DNA from: a bacterium
GTDB lineage: Bacteria > Sysuimicrobiota > Sysuimicrobiia > Sysuimicrobiales > Humicultoraceae
Direction: 5' to 3'
NCBI GenBank assembly: GCA_031082185.1
Contig: JAVHLI010000009.1
Location: forward strand, 55,443-119,442
DNA: 64,000 nt
Below are positions 56,537-64,000 of this stretch, in pieces. The position numbers and the translations under genes were made by a program. The notes beneath the pieces are model-generated. The model was not told the origin of the DNA. It searched no databases and saw only the letters and a program-made list of their open reading frames with translations. Numbering within the stretch: position 1 is the stretch's first letter; each line of letters begins with the position of its first letter.

Positions 56537-57991
56537 ATGGTGAGTGAGACGTGGGGCATCGGGGTCTGGAAAGAGGAGTGCGGCGTCAGCGGTGTCCTAT
56601 GCACCGGCGGGCATGACGCGGCGCCGATCGTTCACGTGGCGCTCTACGCGCTGCAGCACCGTGGACAGGAGAGCGCAGGCATCGCAGCGTTCAACGGCGC
56701 CGTGATGCGGCATCATAGGGGGATGGGGCTGGTGTCCCGCGTCTTCGATGACGACCGGGTCGCTTCGCTGCCGGGTCCGGCCGCGGTGGGGCACGTCCGG
56801 TACGCCACGATGGGTTCGGCCCGCATCGAGAATGCGCAGCCCTTCATAGTGCCGTCGCCATGGGGCCCGGTGGCGATCAGCCACAACGGCAACCTGATCA
56901 ATGCGCCGGCGCTCCGGCGCGAACTGGAGACGCAGGGGGTCGGGTTCGGCGCGACCACCGACAGCGAGGTGATCGCACACCTGATCGCGCGGGCGCCGGC
57001 GTCCACTCCGGACGACGCGGTCGCCTGGTGCATGCGCCGTCTCGAGGGCGCCTACACGGTCGCGGCCCTGGTAGGGGGCCGGCTGTTCGGGTTTCGCGAC
57101 GCGCACGGGATCCGGCCGATGGCGATCGGACGTGGGCCGGGGTTCTGGGCGATCGCTTCGGAGACGTGCGCGTTTGACCATACCGGCGCCCAGGCGGTAT
57201 GCGAGGTGGAGCCCGGAGAGCTGGTGGCGTTTGACGAGCAGGGCATGCACAGGCGGCAGATCCTTACGGTTGACCGGCGCGCCCACTGCGTCTTCGAGTA
57301 CATCTACTTCGCAAGGCCGGACACGGTGCTCTACGATAGGAACGTCCACCAGTCCCGGCGCCGCATGGGCCGGGTGCTGGCGCACGAGCACCCGGCCCGC
57401 GCCGACATCGTGATTGCGGTGCCGGACTCGGGCACCTCGGCGGCCATGGGCTACGCCGAACGGGCCGGCCTGCCTTTCGAGATCGGTCTGATCAAGAACC
57501 GCTACATCGGCCGCACCTTCATCCAGCCCGACCAGGCCTCGCGCGACTTCGGCATCCGCCTCAAGTTGAACCCCAACCTGGACGTGATCGCCGGAAGGCG
57601 CGTCGTCCTGGTGGACGACTCGATCGTCCGCGGCACTACCTCGGGACGCATAGTCGGCCTGCTGAGGAGCTCCGGTGCGCGTGAGGTGCACGTGCGCATC
57701 TCATCCCCGATGATCCGGCATGCCTGCTACTACGGCATTGATACCAGCACCAGGGGGGAGCTGGTGGCATCCCGCCTGGATGTCGAGGAGATCAGGCGGT
57801 CCATCGGCGCCGATTCGCTCGGCTACCTGAGCCAGGCCGGGCTCGTGGAGGCCGTGGCGCTGCCGCAGGAGACTCTGTGCATGGCCTGTCTGGATGGCTG
57901 GTATCCGACCCGGGTGCCGACCGAGGCCGAAGCAGGGCGTACGGCCCTCGACGAACTGGCGGCCGTGGCGGCCGGGAGCACCCCGCCGTGA
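56537..57991 (+). CDS. purF: Amidophosphoribosyltransferase
   Basis: A 484-residue first committed enzyme of purine synthesis. A short propeptide ends before CGVSGVLCTGGHD, so Cys15 becomes the N-terminal nucleophile. The PRPP loop is VVLVDDSIVRGTTSGRIV. Four cysteines in the Bacillus pattern, in AHCVFEYIYFARPDT, RHACYYGIDTS and TLCMACLDGWYPT, point to an Fe-S cluster and processing of the propeptide. It follows purL by three bases. Confidence 0.96.
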   Translation: MVSETWGIGVWKEECGVSGVLCTGGHDAAPIVHVALYALQHRGQESAGIAAFNGAVMRHHRGMGLVSRVFDDDRVASLPGPAAVGHVRYATMGSARIENAQPFIVPSPWGPVAISHNGNLINAPALRRELETQGVGFGATTDSEVIAHLIARAPASTPDDAVAWCMRRLEGAYTVAALVGGRLFGFRDAHGIRPMAIGRGPGFWAIASETCAFDHTGAQAVCEVEPGELVAFDEQGMHRRQILTVDRRAHCVFEYIYFARPDTVLYDRNVHQSRRRMGRVLAHEHPARADIVIAVPDSGTSAAMGYAERAGLPFEIGLIKNRYIGRTFIQPDQASRDFGIRLKLNPNLDVIAGRRVVLVDDSIVRGTTSGRIVGLLRSSGAREVHVRISSPMIRHACYYGIDTSTRGELVASRLDVEEIRRSIGADSLGYLSQAGLVEAVALPQETLCMACLDGWYPTRVPTEAEAGRTALDELAAVAAGSTPP

Positions 57992-58015
57992 GTGCTACGT
58001 TGTGAGGAACCCGGT

Positions 58016-59053
58016 GTGAGATCCGGCGAGACTCCCCCTGGGCTCACTTATCGGGGAGCCGGCGTTGACGTCGGCGCCAAGGCGCGCCTGCTGGAAGCAA
58101 TCGCGCCGGCGATTGCTTCCACCTACACCGACGCCGTCGGTGCCGGACTCGGAGCCTTTGCCGGCGCGGTACGTCTAGCGCCTCCGGGTGCCGGCTTTCT
58201 CCTGGCCACGGTGGACGGCGTCGGGACGAAGACGCTCATCGCGCGGCAGATGGGGCGCGATGACGTAATCGGGTGGGACATCGTCGCCCACTGCGCCAAC
58301 GACCTCGTATCCTGCGGGGCCAGGCCCATCGCCTTTCTCGACTACGTCGCCATGGGGCGGCTGGATCCGCCGCTGATCAGGGTTCTGGTCGAGGCGATGG
58401 CGCGCGCCTGCGCGCTGCTTGGGGTGCCGCTGATCGGCGGCGAGACCGCGGAGATGCCCGACGTCTACACCTGCGACGCCTATGAGGTTGTGGGAACCAT
58501 GATCGGCCGGGCGCCCCCGGACGGTCTCCTAACCGGGGCAGGAACCATACCCGGGGACCGATTGGTCGGTCTGGGTTCCAGCGGGTTGCACACCAACGGC
58601 TACACGCTGGCGCGACGCGTCGTGGAGGCCGCGGGCGCCTCGCTGCACGAGCACCTAGAGGATCTGGGCACTTCGCTGGGGGAGGCGCTGCTAGCGCCCC
58701 ACCTGTGCTATGCGGAGGGATTGCTGTCCCTCCTTGGGAGCGTCCAGATTCGCGCTGCAGCGCACATTACCGGCGGCGGCCTGGTGGACAACCTGGTGCG
58801 CGTTTTGCCCGACGGCTGCCGCGCCAGGGTGTTGCGGGACTGGCCCGAGCCGCCGATCTTCCGCTGGCTCCAGCAGGCAGGCCGGATCTCCGAAGAGGAG
58901 ATGGTGAGGGCGTTCAACCTTGGGATCGGCATGGTGGTGGTGACCGCGGCCCAGGATGCCGCGCGAACGGTGCGGCACTTCGAGGCCGCCGGTATTCCGG
59001 CTCTGCAGATCGGCGAGATCATCGAGGGCCCCAGGGGCGTGGATCCGGCATGA
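58016..59053 (+). CDS. purM: Phosphoribosylaminoimidazole (AIR) synthetase
   Basis: A 345-residue enzyme that closes the imidazole ring. LTYRGAGVDVGAKARLLEAI, TVDGVGTKTLIARQMGRDDV, DIVAHCANDLVSCGARPIAF and LIGGETAEMPDVYTCDAYE are typical. GTG 58016 follows GAGGA by 7 bases; an earlier GTG at 57992, just after the purF stop, is also open. It overlaps purN by ATGA. Confidence 0.95.
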   Translation: MRSGETPPGLTYRGAGVDVGAKARLLEAIAPAIASTYTDAVGAGLGAFAGAVRLAPPGAGFLLATVDGVGTKTLIARQMGRDDVIGWDIVAHCANDLVSCGARPIAFLDYVAMGRLDPPLIRVLVEAMARACALLGVPLIGGETAEMPDVYTCDAYEVVGTMIGRAPPDGLLTGAGTIPGDRLVGLGSSGLHTNGYTLARRVVEAAGASLHEHLEDLGTSLGEALLAPHLCYAEGLLSLLGSVQIRAAAHITGGGLVDNLVRVLPDGCRARVLRDWPEPPIFRWLQQAGRISEEEMVRAFNLGIGMVVVTAAQDAARTVRHFEAAGIPALQIGEIIEGPRGVDPA

Positions 59054-59697
59054 CGCGTCTGGCAGTACTGGCCTCGGGCAGCGGCACCACGCTGCAGGCG
59101 CTGCTGGATGCGTTTCCCGGCGGAGGGGTATCCGCCGGCGCCGAGGGCGACCCGGCTCGGCCCGGCGCCACGGTCGCGGTTGTCGTTGTGAACACCCCGG
59201 GCGCACAGTCCCTAGATCGTGGGCATCGAGCCGGCATTCCTACCGTGCTTGTAGATCACCGCGGGAGGAGCCGGGAATCTTTCGAGACCGAACTTGCCGG
59301 CGTCATCCGCGAGCACGGGGCCGACCTGATCTGCCTGGCAGGATTCCTGCGCATCCTGTCCCCGGCGTTCATCGCACACCACGCCGGGCGCATACTGAAC
59401 GTGCATCCGGCGCTTCTGCCGGCTTTCGGCGGGAAGGGGATGCACGGCGAGAGGGTGCACAAGGAAGTGCTCGCGGCGCGCGCAGCGGCAAGCGGGTGCA
59501 CCATACATCTCGTGGACGAGGTTCCGGACGGAGGGCCGATCTTGGCACAGATCGCGGTACCGGTGCTCGATGGAGACACGCCTGCCACGCTGGCGGCGCG
59601 CGTGCAGGCCGAGGAGCGCGCGCTCTACCCACAGGTCATACGGTGGTTGGCGGACGGGCGCATTCGGGTAGAGGGGAGCAGGGCGCTGCTGACATGA
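59050..59697 (+). CDS. purN: GAR formyltransferase PurN
   Basis: A 215-residue folate-dependent transformylase. LAVLASGSGTTLQALLDAFP, LNVHPALLPAFGGKGMHGER with catalytic Asn and His, and VDEVPDGGPILAQIAVPV with the Asp. A short GAEGDPARPGA insert is seen near residue 35. It starts in the purM stop and overlaps purH. Confidence 0.95.
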   Translation: MTRLAVLASGSGTTLQALLDAFPGGGVSAGAEGDPARPGATVAVVVVNTPGAQSLDRGHRAGIPTVLVDHRGRSRESFETELAGVIREHGADLICLAGFLRILSPAFIAHHAGRILNVHPALLPAFGGKGMHGERVHKEVLAARAAASGCTIHLVDEVPDGGPILAQIAVPVLDGDTPATLAARVQAEERALYPQVIRWLADGRIRVEGSRALLT

Positions 59698-61277
59698 TGC
59701 CGATACGCCGCGCGGTGCTCAGTGTTGCGGACAAGGCCGGTCTGATTCCATTGGCGCAGGCGCTGCACTCGACCGGGGCGGAACTGGTCTCCACCGGCGG
59801 AACTGCGGCGGCGCTCCGCGCGGCCGGGCTGCCGGTCCTGCCGCTGGAGGAGGTGACCGGGTTTCCCGAGATGCTGGGAGGCCGCGTCAAGACGCTGCAC
59901 CCGGCGGTCCACGCCGGGCTGCTGGCCCGCGGTGTACCCGAGGATCTGGCTGAACTTGGGCGGTATGGGATCTCCCCGATTGACCTGGTGGCAGTAACCC
60001 TCTATCCATTCGAGGAGGCAGCCGCGCGGGGAGTCGCCATGCCCGAGGCGGTCGAAGAGGTGGACATCGGCGGCGTGACCCTGCTGCGCGCCGCGGCCAA
60101 GAACTGGGCGCGCGTTACCGTCCTGAGCGATCCATCGCAGTACGCTGAGGTGATCGCCGCGATTGAGGCCGGTACGGGTGTGCCCGAGGCGCTGCGGCTG
60201 CGACTGGCCGCCGACGCCTTCGCGCGCGTGGCGGCGTATGATGCCGCGATCGCAGAGTACTTCCAGCGCGCCGCGGGCCAGATGCCGTTTCCCGCGCGCC
60301 TGACCCTCACGTTCTGCAAGCGGGCAGACCTGCGTTACGGCGAGAACCCCCACCAGCACGCCGCCCTCTACGCCGCCGCAGCGGCGCCGTCGAGTGAGAC
60401 GGAGCAGGGCGCCGGCATCGGGGCGGTGGCCGGGGGCGAGGTGATCTCGGCCGAAGTGCTCGGCGGCCGGGCGCTTTCATACAACAACATCGCGGACCTG
60501 GAGGCCGCGTGGGCGCTTGTGCGCGATCTGCCGTCTCCTGGTGCGGCGATAATCAAGCACGCGAACCCGTGCGGAGCGTCGGTGGCGCCGACGGTGCTCG
60601 ACGCCTTCCTGCGCGCCCGCGACGGCGACCCGGTGTCCGCGTTCGGTGGGATCCTGGCCGTCAACGCCCCGGTGAACCTGGAGGCCGCGGAGGCGATGGC
60701 TCAACTGTTCCTCGAGGCGATTGTTGCGCCTTCCTTTGAGCCCGGCGCGGCCGAACTGCTCCTAGCCAAGAAGCACCTGCGACTGCTCGCGACCGGGAAC
60801 CGGGGGGCGAGCGGGCAGGCCGGACTCGCCTTCCGGAGCATCCGGGGCGGGATGCTGATCCAGTCGGAGGACGCCCTGGGCCTAGACGAGGCCGCGTGGA
60901 CCGTGGTCACTTCCCGCGCACCGTCGGCCGCTGAGTGGGATGACCTCCGCTTCGCTTGGGCGGTTTGCGCGCACGTGAAGTCCAACGCCATCGTGTTCGC
61001 CAGAAACAAGCAGGTGGTAGGTGTCGGTACCGGACAGATGAGTCGGGTGGACAGCGTCCGCCTGGCAGCGGTCAAGGCCGGGGAGCGGGCCCGTGGCGCG
61101 GTGGCGGCCTCCGATGCTTTCTTCCCCTTCGCCGATGGGGTAGAGGCGATCGCCGAGGCCGGCGTGACCGCGGTGATCCAGCCAGGGGGATCGGCCCGCG
61201 ATGCCGAAATTATCGCGGCCGCGAATAGGCTGGGCCTGGCTATGGTTTTGACCGGAGAGCGCCACTTCCGGCACTGA
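59694..61277 (+). CDS. purH: Bifunctional AICAR transformylase/IMP cyclohydrolase
   Basis: A 527-residue enzyme for the last two steps to IMP. The cyclohydrolase part has GGTAAALRAAGLPVLPLEEV, GRVKTLHPAVHAGLLARG and DIGGVTLLRAAAKNW. The transformylase part has LRYGENPHQHAALYA, ALSYNNIADLEAAWALV, IKHANPCGASVA, and VGVGTGQMSRVDSV. Two adjacent Met codons (59694, 59697) start it; the first overlaps the purN stop. It ends the purine operon. Confidence 0.97.
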   Translation: MMPIRRAVLSVADKAGLIPLAQALHSTGAELVSTGGTAAALRAAGLPVLPLEEVTGFPEMLGGRVKTLHPAVHAGLLARGVPEDLAELGRYGISPIDLVAVTLYPFEEAAARGVAMPEAVEEVDIGGVTLLRAAAKNWARVTVLSDPSQYAEVIAAIEAGTGVPEALRLRLAADAFARVAAYDAAIAEYFQRAAGQMPFPARLTLTFCKRADLRYGENPHQHAALYAAAAAPSSETEQGAGIGAVAGGEVISAEVLGGRALSYNNIADLEAAWALVRDLPSPGAAIIKHANPCGASVAPTVLDAFLRARDGDPVSAFGGILAVNAPVNLEAAEAMAQLFLEAIVAPSFEPGAAELLLAKKHLRLLATGNRGASGQAGLAFRSIRGGMLIQSEDALGLDEAAWTVVTSRAPSAAEWDDLRFAWAVCAHVKSNAIVFARNKQVVGVGTGQMSRVDSVRLAAVKAGERARGAVAASDAFFPFADGVEAIAEAGVTAVIQPGGSARDAEIIAAANRLGLAMVLTGERHFRH

Positions 61278-61317
61278 ACGGGACGGCCTGTCAGGACCGA
61301 CTCCTGGAGGTGCAGGC

Positions 61318-62379
61318 ATGAAGCGGATGATCTGGGCGGTGATCGGATGCTTGATCGCCGTGGCATGGGTGCCGGCTCCGGCAGCGGCGCAGGCCCCGGC
61401 GGCGCAGGCGATACCGGGCTGGGAAGAGGTCACCCCAGGCCCGTGGGCTGTGTGCAGCGACGGATCGCCCTTCAAGTTCTACGTGGGCTCCGGCGACCCG
61501 AAGCGGTTGGTGATTTTCTTCCAGGGCGGTGGAGCGTGCTGGGACGCGGGCACCTGCGCCGCCGGCATTCACAGGGCGCGCGTGGAACTGGACGAGCTGC
61601 GCGCGGGTCAGGGGATCTATGCCCGCGGGAACTTCGACAACCCGTTCCGCGGCTGGACGTTTGTCTGGGTCCCGTACTGCAGCGCTGACATCTTCTGGGG
61701 CGATGCGGTGCGCGCCTACGCTTCGGCTCTCACCATACATTACCGCGGGGCCGTCAACGCCCGGGCCGCGCTGCTCTGGACCTACGCCCGGGTACCGAAT
61801 CCCGAGGTGGTGGCGGTGATCGGTCGCAGCGCCGGTGCCTACGGTTCGCTCATGTGGGCGCCGCACGTTATGCGGCGCTACCCCGGCGCGCGGGTGGTGC
61901 AACTGGGGGACGTGGGTGCCGGGGTGATGACCGACGCCTTCGGCAGGCAGGGGTTTGAGACCTGGAACATCGCAGGCGCTCTCCCAGAGTGGATCTCAGG
62001 CGTGGCCCGCCTTCGGTCTCGGCCTGAGGCGCTGAGCGTCCCGCAAGTGTACACGGAGATTGCCCGTACCTATCCCCGCCACGCCATGGCCCAGTTCAAC
62101 ACGGTCATGGACGGCACGCAGATCTTCTTCTACGCGCTGATGAAGGGCGAACGCCAGCCCAGTCCAGCCACAGCAGCGGAGTGGTCGCGGAGAATGCAGG
62201 CCTCACTGCGGCAGATCAAAGCCGATGCCCCGAACTTCTTCAGCTACACGGCTCCGGGCAACAGGCACGGTATCCTGACCTTCCCGGAGTTCTACACCGA
62301 GACGGTCGGCGGCGTGCGTTTCGTGGACTGGCTCAGGCAACTGCTGCGGGGCTGGCGGCCGGGCGACGTGTGGCCGTAG
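61318..62379 (+). CDS. Pectinacetylesterase-family secreted hydrolase
   Basis: A 353-residue protein with an N-terminal signal peptide (MKRMIWAVIGCLIAVAWVPA, cleaved near AAAQA). The alpha/beta-hydrolase part shows LVIFFQGGGACWDAGTC, where the oxyanion Gly-rich loop sits, FVWVPYCSADIFWGDAV, IGRSAGAYGSLMWAP with the nucleophile Ser, and FSYTAPGNRHGILTFPEFY, which holds the likely His. The family includes plant pectin acetylesterases and animal Notum. It probably deacetylates an extracellular glycan or lipid. TGGAGGTG precedes the ATG. It converges on the DUF92 gene. Confidence 0.82.
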   Translation: MKRMIWAVIGCLIAVAWVPAPAAAQAPAAQAIPGWEEVTPGPWAVCSDGSPFKFYVGSGDPKRLVIFFQGGGACWDAGTCAAGIHRARVELDELRAGQGIYARGNFDNPFRGWTFVWVPYCSADIFWGDAVRAYASALTIHYRGAVNARAALLWTYARVPNPEVVAVIGRSAGAYGSLMWAPHVMRRYPGARVVQLGDVGAGVMTDAFGRQGFETWNIAGALPEWISGVARLRSRPEALSVPQVYTEIARTYPRHAMAQFNTVMDGTQIFFYALMKGERQPSPATAAEWSRRMQASLRQIKADAPNFFSYTAPGNRHGILTFPEFYTETVGGVRFVDWLRQLLRGWRPGDVWP

Positions 62380-62398
62380 GCCTCTGCGGCGCGCGCAG

Positions 62399-63154
62399 TC
62401 ACCGTCCGTAGATTAGAGCCGCGAAGAGGGCGCCGGCCAGCGTCGCAAAGAGGTTGACGACGGAGTTCGTGATCCAAGCGACTCCACGGACCAGCCTGCC
62501 GCCTGGTTCGCGGTCTTCTCCGACACTCCCATCTCGGCGGACGAACGACGCCTGAACCGTTGCGCCCAGCGCACTGTCCAGGAACATTGCCAGCACCCCG
62601 GCTATCCAGGCCGCGTTGAATGCGCGCCAATCGCCCGAAGCGCCCACCGCGGCCACCAGCGCGGCACCGGAGGCCGCAGCCAGGCACCCTGCCGGCGATA
62701 TGCCCCCGGAGGTGCCCGGGGGCACCCGCTGCCATGTGGTAATCAGCCGTGGCGGATGGGGGCTCAGCATCCCCAGCTCTGTGCCCCAGGTGTCGGCGGC
62801 GGACGATGCCAGGGAGCCGAGGAACGCGGCGGGCAGCACCAGCCGGAGGTGGCCTGCGCCGATCCCGGTTTCCCACAGAACGCAGATTGCGGCTGCCACG
62901 CCGCCGCTCCCCAGAACCTGCATCGCGTCTCGCCCTCGGCCCCGGTGTTCGGGCTGGGCCTTTCTCCCGCGCCCGAGCGCGGTCAGCGCGGTCCCTGAGA
63001 CGAAGAACGCGACCAGCGCCCCTGCCCAGGCCCAGCCTCCGAATCCGAGCACCGCAGCCCCCACGATTGCAGCGGCAACGGCCCCATCCCATGTCAGCCA
63101 GCGGCAGCGCCACCCGAGAGCGGCGAGTGCGGCAGCGGCAATCAAAGCGATCAT
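62399..63154 (-). CDS. DUF92 family membrane protein
   Basis: A 251-residue multi-pass membrane protein of unknown function (DUF92/TIGR00297). I start it at ATG 63154 (MIALIAAAALAALGW); the longer frame upstream crosses the rrn promoter. It has about six helices. Motifs are LTWDGAVAAAIVGAAVLGFG, GRDAMQVLGSGGVAAAICVL, GSLASSAADTWGTELGMLS and GATVQASFVRRDG. It is divergent from the rRNA operon; the start lies 57 bases before the rrn -35. Plant relatives affect tocopherol synthesis (VTE6), which suggests a prenyl-phosphate role, but this is inference. Confidence 0.75.
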   Translation of the reverse strand: MIALIAAAALAALGWRCRWLTWDGAVAAAIVGAAVLGFGGWAWAGALVAFFVSGTALTALGRGRKAQPEHRGRGRDAMQVLGSGGVAAAICVLWETGIGAGHLRLVLPAAFLGSLASSAADTWGTELGMLSPHPPRLITTWQRVPPGTSGGISPAGCLAAASGAALVAAVGASGDWRAFNAAWIAGVLAMFLDSALGATVQASFVRRDGSVGEDREPGGRLVRGVAWITNSVVNLFATLAGALFAALIYGR

Positions 63155-63210
63155 CAGGCACGAACGTTGGGCACAATGCGGCGCCATTCCTGCCATTCCA
63201 GTACAATCTC

Positions 63211-63239
63211 TTGACATTGGACGGGCCGGTTGGTATAAG
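63211..63239 (+). promoter_or_regulatory. rRNA operon promoter
   Basis: TTGACA (63211-63216), 17 base spacer, TATAAG (63234-63239). This is near-consensus and the strongest promoter in the window. The leader that follows holds ACCTTGACAACCGCATAG, like the leader element seen before rRNA genes in Gram-positives. Confidence 0.88.
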
Positions 63240-63325
63240 AATAGGTGCCCCTGCGCGAGACAACACGTCTTGTGCCCCGCACCTTGACAACCGCATAGTG
63301 GCAAGGAGCCGCACGCAAGGCCTTT

Positions 63326-63341
63326 GGATCCTTTGAGGATT

Positions 63342-63342
<1 letters not shown>
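63326..63342 (+). other. Short stem at the 16S rRNA 5' end
   Basis: GGATCCT, loop TTG, AGGATTC form seven pairs ending at the likely 5' end of 16S. It may guide leader processing. Confidence 0.4.

Positions 63343-64000
<658 letters not shown>

Noticed and set aside
63284..63312. Second rrn promoter from TTGACA at 63284
   Set aside because: The position 17 bases on reads AGCCGC, not a -10. The hexamer is part of a leader element known before rRNA genes.

Overview
This 64 kb window comes from a high-GC, free-living bacterium, probably one contig of a Terrabacteria-type (Firmicutes-like) lineage. Supporting signs are a cdaA-cdaR-glmM operon, a CIRCE operator before groESL, small PurL with separate PurS and PurQ, a PurF with the Bacillus-type Fe-S cysteines, a Bacillus-like PurBox pair before purD, and a 16S rRNA gene that starts at the right edge. 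The 16S reads as bacterial but I cannot place it to phylum by eye; Armatimonadota, Chloroflexota-like or CSP1-3/Sysuimicrobiota-type lineages are possible. Genes are tightly packed, with many ATGA, GTGA or TGATG overlaps.

Region 1 (1-25182) is a surface-glycan island. It has two tandem alkaline-phosphatase-superfamily phosphodiesterases with a gene remnant between them, a 1287-residue protein with three glycosyltransferase domains, a minus-strand trio (GT2, polysaccharide pyruvyl transferase, QueC-like PP-loop protein), a GT4 enzyme, three nucleotide-sugar genes (RmlC-like, SDR, RmlD), two methyltransferases (one frameshifted), three multi-pass glycosyltransferase-like membrane proteins (two of them paralogues with a C-terminal lectin-like domain), a broken paralogue fragment, two polyprenyl-phosphate-type GT2 enzymes, and a decayed HEPN/MNT module. 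Duplication, truncation and frameshifts mark this part as evolutionarily fluid.

Region 2 (25183-32099) is core: rplM-rpsI, then c-di-AMP synthesis and wall-precursor supply (cdaA, cdaR, glmM, a GT26 transferase, glmS), a Trm112-like zinc ribbon and acpS. A 320 bp gap (32100-32419) carries a hairpin and two abutting DnaA-box-like sites.

Region 3 (32420-46269) holds metabolite repair (nnr), alr, pheA, a PxpB-PxpC fusion, a D-cysteine desulfhydrase-like PLP enzyme, a DUF2993 lipid-binding protein, a class I amidotransferase-like hydrolase, NfeD, the t6A genes tsaE-tsaB-rimI-tsaD, and CIRCE-controlled groES-groEL ending at an intrinsic terminator.

Region 4 (46488-61277) has an LLM flavin oxidoreductase coupled to a DapA-family aldolase, then an eleven-gene purine operon purD-A-B-C-S-Q-L-F-M-N-H. 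It makes IMP from PRPP except for the PurE/PurK carboxylation step, and makes AMP through PurA and PurB.

Region 5 (61318-64000) has a secreted pectinacetylesterase-family protein, a divergent DUF92 membrane protein, and a strong rrn promoter followed by the first ~660 bases of 16S rRNA. I see no tRNA, CRISPR array, insertion sequence or transposase.
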